Of a stretch of 64,000 bases of DNA, positions 36,071-45,484 are shown piece after piece; position 1 is the first letter of the stretch, and every line of letters starts with the position of its first letter. A model generated the notes under the pieces. That model saw only the letters and a list, made by a program, of their open reading frames with translations, was not told the origin of the DNA and ran no database searches. A program made the position numbers and the translations under genes. This stretch comes from Lycium barbarum (Eukaryota; Streptophyta; Magnoliopsida; Solanales; Solanaceae): NCBI RefSeq assembly GCF_019175385.1, contig NC_083346.1:59239821-59303820 (forward strand), in the 5' to 3' direction.

Positions 36071-37107
36071 GCCCTTTTGAATTTGACCCCAAAAACCGTG
36101 GATGGGCTTCTATGAGGCCCACTACGTATCTATATCGAGTCAACCCAACTTGGAGCATACGTTTGGACCCGAAGATTTCCCCAAATGCATTGACATAATC
36201 TTGTTGGGCTTGGTCGGCCCAATATCCCTATCTCTTTATTTATTTATGCATTTAAATTCTATATTTGTGTATTTATCTATAAATTGGAACCCTTAAGGTT
36301 ATCCCATATTTAAAGTTTCTTAAACCCGATTTCTAAAACTATGTAATAATCTATTTTGCAAACCTTAATAAGACTTATGACTTCAAACGGATTGGCTTAA
36401 TATGATTTGGACTAAAACGACTGATTCTATAAAATTATGGGACTGATTTTATAAAATTATGGGACTGATTTGGACGTTCACGAAATATATGGACTTGAAC
36501 GTATGGACTAATTTGGACTAAACTTCTGGGACTAATTGTGACTATTTAGACTAAAAATTAAAAACAAATGGCTAAAACTTGACCAAAACATAAGAATAAA
36601 AATGGACTATATAGTACACTATTAATATATGAATTATAATAGTATGCCTAAAAGTTATTTTTGTTAAAAACTATTTTTATACTAAAAATATATATATTCA
36701 AAACTATTTTGGGTGGACTTACGTAGGGTCCTACTTAGGCTAAGAGCCTTCGGGTATTAGCCTAAGTGTTCTAGTCCGACACCCCAAACGCCCAATTTTG
36801 GGTAAAATTTTATCACTTTTGATTCTTGAAATGCGCTATTTTTAAACATGACTAATATTCATTTGCGGAAATATTAAATAGAAACTAATTTTTATCACAA
36901 ACCAATTTATATCTATATAAACATATTATTAGAACCCGTAGGTAAACCGCAATTGAGCGAATCCTTAATACCGGTGTGCCTAACACCTTCCCCGGGGGAT
37001 CACCAGAACCCTTACCCATACTTTGGTTAGATTAGGATTCTTTTAAAATTTAATTGTTTTGAATAAACCCTTTTCGAACTGATTTTCCTAATTTCCTAAA
37101 AATTAGG
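36071..37107 (+). other. Right part of the candidate Tat LTR
   Basis: No gene. It includes an imperfect inverted pair around CCTACTTAGGCTAAGAG / TTAGCCTAAGTG (36730-36770) and the Tat-like block near 36950-37030. It ends in an AT-rich segment directly before the primer-binding site. Confidence 0.6.
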
Positions 37108-37117
37108 TGGCGACTCT
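37108..37117 (+). promoter_or_regulatory. Candidate Tat/Ogre primer-binding site
   Basis: TGGCGACTCT matches the start of the Arg-tRNA-type primer site known from Ogre/Tat elements (TGGCGACTCC). It stands where an LTR would end. Confidence 0.65.
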
Positions 37118-37320
37118 AAAACAAGTCCATTTAGAGCACCATCCACATAGAAGTATATTTTTTCTTTTTCCCGGTACGATTGACAACCGTACTTCCCCGG
37201 GACACTTCCCTTTTTAAATGAGGCAAGTGCAAATGCGAATCGGAAAAAATAAGAAACGCTACATGCATATATAGACCCGAGACCCCTCAGGCGCTATATG
37301 CGCGTATATTATGTATTTTA
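37118..37320 (+). other. Tat leader fragment, no gene
   Basis: About 200 bp after the primer site with a C-rich block (37165-37215), truncated at the AT repeat. No gag is seen. Confidence 0.5.
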
Positions 37321-37322
37321 TA

Positions 37323-37390
<68 letters not shown>
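37321..37390. repeat. (AT)n microsatellite at a rearrangement border
   Basis: About 70 bp of AT with one GT interruption; it separates Tat leader sequence from an unrelated LTR fragment. Confidence 0.95.
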
Positions 37391-37398
<8 letters not shown>

Positions 37399-37731
37399 GG
37401 TATGGGGAAGGTGACAACATTATATACGCACTACCACCTGATCAGCTGGTCATAAGATGATACGATGATGATGATAGTGATGATGACGACGACCGATACG
37501 ATAGGATGCCCATAGTGGCTTGACAGGCGTTATATACGCATATATTTATATATATGACCTCATGCATGCATGCACAATATTCATACGTATCATCAACCCT
37601 CAGAGGAAGTTCAGACGCATAGTAATTATATACATGATTCACTCACAGGAACAGTTCAGACATACAGGTTGCATTCATTTACCTTACAGTTTCTTAAATC
37701 TCATTTATGTTACTTATATGCCTTACATACT

Positions 37732-37750
37732 CAGTACTTTTTCCGTACTG
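37732..37750 (+). promoter_or_regulatory. Conserved LTR palindrome CAGTAC-N7-GTACTG
   Basis: Perfect arms, about 540 bp before the LTR end (a later AT/GT repeat lengthens this copy). Confidence 0.75.
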
Positions 37751-38069
37751 ATGTACTTTTGTTTGTGGAAGCTGCTTTCATGCCCGCAGGTAGACAGCGA
37801 GATGCTACAGATCCTTAGGCTGCCACTTCAGGGTTGGTACAAGAGCACTTCACTTGTTCCGGAGTTGCAGTTCAGAATGGTATGGTTCTTTTGTATATGT
37901 ATGGGCATGGCGGGGTCCTGTCCTGTCCTTAGTATGTTATGCATTCTATATAGAGGCTTGAAGACAGATGTGTACATCTAGATGTTTTATGACCTCCTCG
38001 TTCTATACTTTTGATATATCCGATGGCAGCCACGTCGGCTCGTATATATGGGCATAGTTTGATGATATA

Positions 38070-38078
38070 CATATATAT

Positions 38079-38151
<73 letters not shown>

Positions 38152-38155
38152 TGTA
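38070..38155. repeat. Compound (AT)n(GT)n microsatellite
   Basis: An AT run followed by about 13 GT units inside the LTR fragment. Confidence 0.93.
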
Positions 38156-38292
38156 TCTTGGGCAAGTGGTCCTTCAAGTTGTGATATTTACGAGTTAGCT
38201 TTATGGCCAACTCAGATCCGACTATGAGATGTACGTTTTGAGGTTCTCAGTAGGCTAGTTCCGGATGCCCGTCATGACCCTCTGGTTGGGTC

Positions 38293-39799
38293 ATGAAAAA
38301 CTGCTTGCTTCTCTCAATCTCAATAATGAGACTCAGTTTTGCCTTTTTGAGTTCATCTTCGAGTTCCAAGCGAGCTCTAATGGCTTTGCCCTTTCCTTTA
38401 AGATGCGCCTTTGTATCCCTTTTCAATTCCTTTTCCAGCATAATATTCAGCTAATTAGTCTCATAAACTTGTTGCCTCATCTCTCCAATTGACACCAACA
38501 TCTTGTCTCTTTCGAGTTCAGAATCACTGATTTTATGAACGAGTGCACCTTTCTCAGCGATAAGGGCATGATATGCATCAATTAGCATGCCTGACAATGA
38601 CTTGAGTTTATTCTGAGAGTAGGCTTTTAGGTTCTTCTTTACCTCAAGAAGATTTACCTCTGCCTATTCATTACTCTCATCACTTTCATCTGAGTCTGAT
38701 TTTTCCATGAGTGCAAAAATTGACTCATACTTAGAGGCTTCATTTTCTGAGACTACCATTGATATGTTCCTTTTTTCATCATCTTCTTCAGACTCACTGG
38801 AAGAGTCCCTCAACGCAACAAGTGCTTGTTTTATCATAGCATTGGCAACTTCCTTTCTTCTGAACCTTTTATCGGGAAACTAGTTCCTTCTTGCAGTTCT
38901 TTCATAGCTGTCCTGCTTGTTTAGAGGGGCACACTTTAGCAAAATGACCGGGTCTTCCTCACCTATGGCAAGAATATTCATTTCCTTTGAGATTCTTGCT
39001 GAAGCTTCCCATCCTCTGGATTCCACCATTTTTTCGAATCAATTTATTGAATCTCTGTGTGCCAAATTTGATTCGTCATCACTTGAGTCTTCCCTAGCTG
39101 CTTTGAGGGCTACGCTCCTTTCCCTTTGACTTCATTCTTTTCTTCTTTCTTCATAGACATCTTCATCTCATATGTCTTAAGGTTTTCGACAAGCTCATTG
39201 ACAGTCAATGTGCTGAGATCTTTGGCTTCGGAGATGGTTTTTACCTTGCTATCCCAGGATTCAGGTAACACACCCAGCAACTTTCTTACCAGTTTGGTGG
39301 TTGTGATGACTTCTCCCAGAGAATGAAGCTCATTTATAATAGAGGTGAGTCTAGTGTGCATATCATAAATAGATTCTCCCTCTTTCATCTTGAACATTTC
39401 AAACTGAGCATGTTGATCTTAGAGTTCTTCACCTGTGTTTTTCCTTCATGGGAAGTTTGAAGAGCTTCCTAGATCTCTTTAGCAGTTGAGCACGCTGAGA
39501 CTCGATTGTATTCATCAGGTCCTATTCCACACACAAGGATCTTCTTGGCTTTATAACTTTTGTCCACTGTCTTCCTGTCAGCATCATTGTATTCTTTCCT
39601 TCTTTTGGCAGTGGTTTTTATACCATCTTCACCTATGTGTACTGGAATATAGGTCCACCATCATAGATGATATCCTACAATTATCTTCATCCATGATGAA
39701 GTCATGCATTTTAGTCTTCCACCACCCAGAGTATTTTTCGTTAAATCTGGGTGGCCTAGTGAAAGATTGACCTTCTTCTGTATTGGGTGGAGCAGCCAT
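38293..39799 (-). pseudogene. Copia-type gag, broken
   Basis: The minus-strand text starts MAAPPNTEEGQSFTRPP near 39799. It shows GWWKTKMHDFIMDEDN, then several stops. The best open piece (39110-39397) reads FKMKEGESIYDMHTRLTSIINELHSLGE and LPESWDSKVKTISEAKDL, typical of copia gag (UBN2 family). The zinc knuckle near 38920-38970 reads CHR-stop-GRPGHFAKVC, so its second Cys is lost and a stop follows. The region 38293-38900 keeps a Lys/Glu-rich gag tail. Pol is absent: the element is cut off by the LTR fragment on its left. Confidence 0.85.
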
Positions 39800-39841
39800 T
39801 TTACAGATTCTTTCTAGGTGTTAACCTTTTAGAAAGCACCT

Positions 39842-39853
39842 GCTCTGATACCA
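39842..39853 (-). promoter_or_regulatory. Initiator-Met primer-binding site of the copia element
   Basis: TGGTATCAGAGC on the minus strand, 2 bp inside the copia 5' LTR and about 40 bp before the gag start. Confidence 0.95.
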
Positions 39854-41958
39854 CTTGTTGTAGGTTGTGTGTCCATCAAACAGTAGATGAAGGACCTGGT
39901 TGTGTACCAGTTCCCTTATGCAAAGCAGTAAGTAAAGAAGGCAAGATTTTACCGTGGAAAACTCCTTGCTCAAGGGATTAAAAACCACGACCTACCCCAG
40001 TAGGATTTGAACTCCACTATCCAAGCAACTTCAGATCACAACCTATTGCAAACTAGGAATTAACTCCCATAATCCCTCACCCTTACAATAGTTGCAACCT
40101 AGGAACTAACCTTCGTAGTCCCTCCACCCTTGCAATACTCCGATTGCAAGCACCTCCACTTGACTAACTCTAGCTAAGAACCACTAAGGTTAACTACTTC
40201 TAGCCAACCCAACTAATACACCTTAAAGTACACATTAGCCAAGGGTACCACTTAATAGATTGAAAGGTAAACTGCCTAACAACTACTAAGAATTTGAAAT
40301 ACCTACTACAGCTTCTTATAAGAGAAAAGTAGGTTTACAAGTTAAAGCACATAAACAAAGCTTAATGCAAACTTAGAGAATAAAACATCTTCAATGTTGG
40401 AGCATATCCTTCAGTTTGTGATTAGCTTTGTTGAACACTTGGAGTGTCTTGTGACGGCTGCACCTTTTGAGTGATTTTTTAGTTTTCCAAGTGATGCACA
40501 ATGTTACACCTCGGAAATTTTCACGTCGTTTGCAAATTAACGTAAGCTCAGAGAGGTTATTGAATTCTTATAAGGTTAAGGAATACTCTTAACAAGTGCT
40601 AAGCAAGTGTCTAAAGGTTCTGGGATAAAGCAAATCGAAGAAAATAAGTTTGTCGAAAATTTGGCAGAATTTTGGACAGAAATTTTGGGTCAACTTTAGA
40701 GAAGTATATCTTTTAGTATATGAAGAGTTTTGACGTAAAGTAAAAGCCTAAATTGAAGTTCATTGAGTCTAGTGTCCAACGCAACAAACCGCTCGTCGAT
40801 ATGACATCGGAGTAGAGAGTTATAGACGTTACAAGTTAGGCTGGCAGAGCAGAAACGCGCAGCTACAGTGTGCGACACGCGCGCTACAGTACCCAAAAAT
40901 TCTAAGTCGGTCCCAACCGACTCTAGAACACTATAAAAGGGGTTTTACCCCTTATTTAATCCAAACCCCTGTAAACATATCCCAAATCCTCTAGAATATT
41001 CCCCCAACTTCCACAACATGCACATATATTCCTACAAGTCTATATGACAATTTTGGTCATTTTTATTTCATTTTTAGCATAACCGCAACTCCTAGAAAGC
41101 CCTAGAAACCTCTTTAAATATATTCCAACATATTTCCAAGCCTAAACCAAGGATCAAAGTGAATATTAAAGTGGTCAAGGTTTCCAAGTGAGGTCTACAC
41201 TTGTCTCCTCTTCTTGAACATGTTTGGGTGAGTATTTTTAAGGTGGAGTAACCATGGAATTGAAGTGTTCTTGAAATTTGATGTAATATTTCATCTTAAT
41301 TTCATGTTTATGAGCTTGTTTGGTAATTATATTAAGATTTAAGGAGAAGAAAATTGGAGGAAAAGTTCAAATATGCAGTTGATGATATTTTGAGTTGTGA
41401 ATTAACTTGAGTTATAATTATTAGAATGTTTTGAGAATAATCTTGTTATGAGGTATAATAATGATGTTATGGAATTGTCGTATATGAGTGTATAAGGGTT
41501 TGTGTGAAGTTGTTGCTATGGACTGATTATGAAAAGAAGTTTTGGGATTGAATTGAGTATAGTTTGAATGTAATCTTTTGATTATGGAATTGTTGATGTT
41601 TTATTGTGCTTTGGGAGTTGTTTTGAAGATCGGAGGGAGTAGAAGATATAGGGGAGATGCTGCCCGAATTTCGACAGATTCTAAAGGGGTTTAATTTGAA
41701 GGCTTAAGATAAGCATATGACGATAAGCCTAACAATAATATGAATTCTCATGAATGTATATTTACGAGCTTGGGAGGATAAGCGTTAAGTACTTAAGGAG
41801 ACCCAAAAGGTATGTTAAGGCTAAATCCCCTTCTTTCTAAAGGCATGATTCTTTATTACAAACCTATATGTGTTTTCCATAACATTCTTATTCTCAAAAA
41901 CTAGAAGTTCATGATTCTTAGAGTTTCTTATGATACTTAAGATTAGTATGTTCCATGG

Positions 41959-41963
41959 TGATA

Positions 41964-41996
<33 letters not shown>
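41959..41996. repeat. (GAT)n microsatellite
   Basis: About twelve GAT units with one AAT interruption. Confidence 0.93.
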
Positions 41997-42570
41997 CCAT
42001 TTGGATATTCCAAAGCTTATGGTTTTGATGCTATTATGAGATTATTGAGCTTATTCCATGATTTTCTTAATTTCGTTCATTATTGTTGATCTCACCTTAT
42101 GATAATTGTTCCTTCAAGGTGAGATGTAGCGATGATGATTGTTCCATAGTATAATCGAAAGTTACTGACCTTACGTCACTCCGATAAAGTGGTAGCTTTT
42201 ATTTGGGCTCTCATGCATGCTACTTATATGTATATATGTATATATGGGATATGGGGAAAGGTGAGGCGTTATATACGCATAACCACCTGATCAGCTAGTA
42301 TACTATGATATCGTCCCGGACACGGGATATATGCTTAAATAGATCGGGCCGTTCGTTCCGCGACAACATATGTAATGATGATATGATATATAGATCAGGT
42401 TGCACATTCCGCAGCACTATTATGTTATATATGTATGAAAAATGTTTTTTTAAAAAGAAAGCTAAGCATGTATGATGTTCGCCTCCAGAGGCAATCAGAT
42501 GTACAGGTTATCCTTATCTTATATTATGTTCCCTATCTCTTGTTATGTTGTTATTCATGTCTTACATACT

Positions 42571-42589
42571 CGGTACATTGCTCATACTG
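42571..42589 (+). promoter_or_regulatory. Eroded LTR palindrome
   Basis: CGGTAC-N7-ATACTG: one substitution in each arm relative to the other LTRs, same position relative to the LTR end (about 490 bp). Confidence 0.6.
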
Positions 42590-43089
42590 ACGTCCTTTCT
42601 TGTGGACGCGGCGTTCATGCCCGCAGGAAAACAGGGAGACGGACCAGACCTTTAGGAGCTTCACCAGCCGAGTCTCAAGAGTGCTCCATTTATTTCGGAG
42701 CTGTAGTCTATTGGTGTTACTCATCTGTGTATATACTTGGGCATGGCAGAGTCCTGCCCGTCCCGTCCTTATAATTTCCAGTACTCTATATAGAGGCTCG
42801 TAGACATGTGTGGATAGTTACAAGTTTCATAACCTTATCGGTTTATATTGTTGTATTATATTTTGGCAGCCCTGTTAGCTTACGTTTACGGGCATAGTTA
42901 TTGACGATTATATAGCGATGTGTTATTATCTTGTGATATATGCCCTTACATATTATGACGCCCATGAACTAGCTTTGTGGCCCACCTAGAAATAAGTATG
43001 AGATGTATGTTCAGTGGTGCTCGGTAGGTTAGCTCCAGGTGCCCATCATGGCCCTTTGGTTGGGTCGTGACACACAATATGTTGCAACA

Positions 43090-43683
43090 TGTTGTATATA
43101 TAGTGGGAAGCATGTGGAATCGATAGAGACCACTCATTCAATATTTGACCTAAAACATGGGCTAGCTCAACTGTTGTACTTGTGCAGTGGGTAGCTTGGC
43201 TTTACAGCTGTCTCCGCTTACCGTGCAAGGTGCACAAAGAACAGATCACAGACCAGGTCTCTATCTGGTTCTGAATCAGTTTGACAATCATCAAAACACG
43301 AATACACTTGAGCTCATCATAATGACTATCCTTTCTTTTCTTGGCATGATCCGTAGATAAAACGTTAACTCTAAGAATTATCATATTTACTTTTTTATTC
43401 CTAGATATATATATATATAACTATTATTAAGAACAAAGGTTAAGAGAAAGAGATGAACAATATAACAAGATTCGTGACTGGACAGAGTCCAGATTAAAAC
43501 AAAATGAAAATTTTGGGAGATAGACAGAAAATTAATTAGAAATATAACTACATGATAAGAAGAAATATAGGAGTGAGGAAGTACCGAGTAGGATTGTTAA
43601 AAATTTATTTGAAAACAACATTAATTTCCTGCTTTGTCCTTTGAACTTTTCTTATTGAAAAATTTACTACCCCCCTCTAAGTT
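43090..43683 (+). other. No gene; probable pararetrovirus leader in its right part
   Basis: AT-rich sequence with no ORF of note. The last part leads directly into a viral-type primer site; where viral sequence begins cannot be seen. Confidence 0.5.
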
Positions 43684-43695
43684 TGGTATCAGAGC
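43684..43695 (+). promoter_or_regulatory. Primer-binding site of an endogenous pararetrovirus
   Basis: TGGTATCAGAGC followed by C, 40 bp before the first viral-type ORF. Caulimovirids prime minus-strand synthesis with initiator-Met tRNA at this sequence. Confidence 0.85.
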
Positions 43696-43733
43696 CAAAA
43701 GATTTTTGGAACCTAAGACTCATCTAAGACTAT

Positions 43734-44081
43734 ATGAGAAGACCTTTTTCTGCTAGAAGAAAAAAGCAAGCACCTGTACCTACTGTTAGACAAGAGTTAA
43801 TGAGACAACACCGTTTTGCTAAACATATAAGTTTTCACTATCGCATGATCTACATTACTCGAAAAAGACTAGTAAACCTTAGAAGTTCAAGAAAGATCCT
43901 TACCGAACACATTAACTATTTAGACACAACTTATAGAGAAGAACTGAATAATAATACAACAGTATTAAGTTTTCGAAATAATCCCCTTTGGGAAATTCAT
44001 TTTACCAACGACGAGATATTTAGAACTGAAGATTATATTAGACAGCTAGAACAAAAAGTAAAGTGTATGCCTTTAGGTTAA
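43734..44081 (+). CDS. Small basic ORF of the endogenous pararetrovirus
   Basis: 115 residues with a very basic start (MRRPFSARRKKQAPV), no recognised domain, first ORF after the primer site. It ends three bases before the next ATG, an arrangement expected of polycistronic viral RNA. I do not recognise its function. It is intact here, but expression is unknown. Confidence 0.6.
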   Translation: MRRPFSARRKKQAPVPTVRQELMRQHRFAKHISFHYRMIYITRKRLVNLRSSRKILTEHINYLDTTYREELNNNTTVLSFRNNPLWEIHFTNDEIFRTEDYIRQLEQKVKCMPLG

Positions 44082-44084
44082 TAG

Positions 44085-44282
44085 ATGCAAGATCATTATT
44101 TAGAAGTCAAACAAGAATTAAATAACCTATACCCAGAATATATTAAATTAAGTAGTACTAAAGAAAACCAGTTAAGACTACAAGAATTAATAGATATAAT
44201 ATCAGGATTAGAATATAAGTTACTAGGATATATAAAATCTAGAAAGACCTCGAAGAATCAAAAGCGATTTAGACCGTATTAA
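44085..44282 (+). CDS. Small ORF of the endogenous pararetrovirus
   Basis: 65 residues, charged and helical-looking, starting three bases after the previous stop and ending five bases before the next ATG. No domain is recognised. It could be a true small viral gene or a piece of a longer one split by mutation; the tight spacing favours the first. Confidence 0.5.
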   Translation: MQDHYLEVKQELNNLYPEYIKLSSTKENQLRLQELIDIISGLEYKLLGYIKSRKTSKNQKRFRPY

Positions 44283-44286
44283 TTAT

Positions 44287-44589
44287 ATGAGAACACTACC
44301 CTTTGTTAGACAAATAACTATCAATCATTGGTATTTATATAGAGATATAGAGAAAAGACGAGAATATAGACAAGTAGAAAAAGCCTTAAGTGCGTATTTG
44401 GAGATAATAAATTCAGAAACATTATCATCACTAATAAACAATAGACTCTTACAAAGTCAGATTAACGAAGAGACAATCTCTGCTATAACGTGGGAATTAC
44501 AAGGTATAAGAGAAGATATAGAAAGACTTACAACTAGTATAGAGTACCAGAAGAAAGTTTGTAAAATAAAAATTCCGTTAGGGCAATAA
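44287..44589 (+). CDS. Small ORF of the endogenous pararetrovirus
   Basis: 100 residues, rich in Arg, Glu and Ile, likely helical. No domain is recognised. Same tight spacing as its neighbours. Confidence 0.5.
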   Translation: MRTLPFVRQITINHWYLYRDIEKRREYRQVEKALSAYLEIINSETLSSLINNRLLQSQINEETISAITWELQGIREDIERLTTSIEYQKKVCKIKIPLGQ

Positions 44590-45137
44590 ATAAGGCTAGA
44601 AAAATAGATACATTAAAAAATCTAGAATACTTAGACTTAAGAATATACCCAGAAAAGAAATATACAACATTAAAAGATCATAGTATTATAAAGTGTAATT
44701 TCAGTAACGGAGACCATATATTACATAGTGAAGACAAACAGTTGATCACATTAATAGATTTAGTCATAAATTTTAGTGAAAAAATACAAGAAAATAATAA
44801 AGACATTACTAGAATATTAGAGGTGGTAGAAGCATCCCAGACTAAGCAAAAGAAAACTTTCGAAAAATTAGAACAAAATCTCGATTACTTAAAAACACAA
44901 GAGTTAAAATTAGAAAAGAAAGTCCAGACTCTAGTTAACAAATTTAATCTAGAAAAATTACCTACAAAGACGGAAATAGAAAAGTTAGTTAAAGTTATTA
45001 CAGAAAGACTAAAAGAGATAGAACTAAAGACAACCCAAATAGTCTCTAAAATAACGCAACAGGTAGAAGTTTTAACTAGTGATATTAAAGAATTAAAAAA
45101 GACAGTAGAAGAACTAAAAGAAGTCACTCTTTCATGA
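44583..45137 (+). CDS. Coiled-coil ORF of the endogenous pararetrovirus
   Basis: The frame is open from about 44583; the first ATG is at 44742, giving 131 residues. The part from ATG to stop has heptad-like Leu/Ile spacing with many Lys and Glu, so a long coiled coil is likely. Small coiled-coil proteins that bind virions are known in several caulimovirid genera; assigning that role here is inference. The real start may be a non-AUG or an upstream overlap. Confidence 0.55.
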   Translation, partial: AINKARKIDTLKNLEYLDLRIYPEKKYTTLKDHSIIKCNFSNGDHILHSEDKQLITLIDLVINFSEKIQENNKDITRILEVVEASQTKQKKTFEKLEQNLDYLKTQELKLEKKVQTLVNKFNLEKLPTKTEIEKLVKVITERLKEIELKTTQIVSKITQQVEVLTSDIKELKKTVEELKEVTLS

Positions 45138-45472
45138 GTAGACCAACCTTAGCTCAAGAAGAAGCCTCAAAATTAATAGAAAAGTCTATACCTTAACCAA
45201 CAGACTATAAAGATTATATACCTAACGCTAAATCGGATCAAATAACACTACAAAAAAATATTACTATAATTTCATTAATATTAGAAATAATAAAGAAAAT
45301 AGAAATAATAGTACCAAGGTTAGAATTAATAAGTGAGCGCGTTCGATTGTTAAGTGAACAACAAAAAGAGAAAAATAAAGAGACCACTAAAAATAAAGAA
45401 GTTGAAGAATTAATAGACCAATTAAAAAAGGCAGAAATAACACCTCAAAAAAGAAAAAGTCAAAATAACTAG
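45134..45472 (+). pseudogene. Truncated next viral ORF
   Basis: The ATG at 45134 overlaps the stop of the previous ORF (ATGA type). A stop follows after about twenty codons. The frame continues with SERVRLLSEQQKEKNKETTK and ends at the inversion junction. The same region is found inverted at 46687-46975 and 48213-48501. Confidence 0.65.
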
Positions 45473-45484
45473 ACGCACTGGATT

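Larger units (their letters stand above)
5966..37107 (+). mobile_element. Candidate very long Tat LTR, split by two nested elements
   Basis: The start TGTTGAAACC follows a purine tract. A TATA-like box lies at 7196-7204. The sequence is interrupted by insertions at 9317-18549 and 20754-36065, each with a target duplication, and seems to resume at 36071. It ends before a primer-binding site at 37108. Bases 36716-37100 contain text familiar from Tat/Ogre LTRs (TGCCTAACACCTTCC near 36975). Removing the insertions leaves about 6.6 kb, which is long even for Ogre. That all parts belong to one LTR is inference; the middle pieces (7505-9316, 18550-20753) could instead be host sequence. Confidence 0.5.
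37391..38292 (+). mobile_element. 3' part of a gypsy LTR, truncated
   Basis: The fragment parallels bases 42240-43072 of the solo LTR: GTTATATACGC, the CACCTGATCAGCT block, the palindrome at 37732-37750, GGCATGGCGGGGTCCTGTCC, CTATATAGAGGCTTG and the end GGTTGGGTCATGA. The U3 side is missing and the last CA is replaced by AA. The 153-residue ORF here (37520-37981) is an LTR shadow. Confidence 0.82.
40502..43072 (+). mobile_element. Solo LTR with perfect target duplication
   Basis: 2571 bp from TGTTACACCTCGG to GGTCGTGACA. Flanked by CACAA at 40497-40501 and 43073-43077, a perfect 5-bp target duplication. It contains a GAT repeat (41959-41996), GC-rich units near 42300-42415 and an eroded copy of the palindrome at 42571-42589. 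Related at its start to the solo LTR 32509-35296. Confidence 0.95.
39856..43089 (-). repeat. Copia 5' LTR, split by a solo LTR
   Basis: The plus-strand ends are TGTTG (39856) and CAACA (43085-43089). Without the inserted solo LTR and one CACAA copy, the LTR is about 658 bp, a usual copia size. The right boundary is inferred from the terminal CAACA; no second LTR is in the window to confirm it. Confidence 0.7.
43684..45472 (+). mobile_element. Endogenous pararetrovirus fragment, plus orientation
   Basis: Primer site, then four closely spaced small ORFs, then the start of a fifth region that is also present in inverted orientation at 45485-46975. The inverted copy continues into a caulimovirid movement protein, which ties this part to the same virus family. 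The genus is not assigned. The right end stops abruptly within the shared region. Confidence 0.8.

Noticed and set aside
37520..37981. 153-residue ORF
   Set aside because: It lies wholly within LTR sequence homologous to non-coding parts of other LTRs and has no domain.
44885..45127. Minus-strand ORF in the pararetrovirus part
   Set aside because: Shadow of the coiled-coil ORF on the plus strand.
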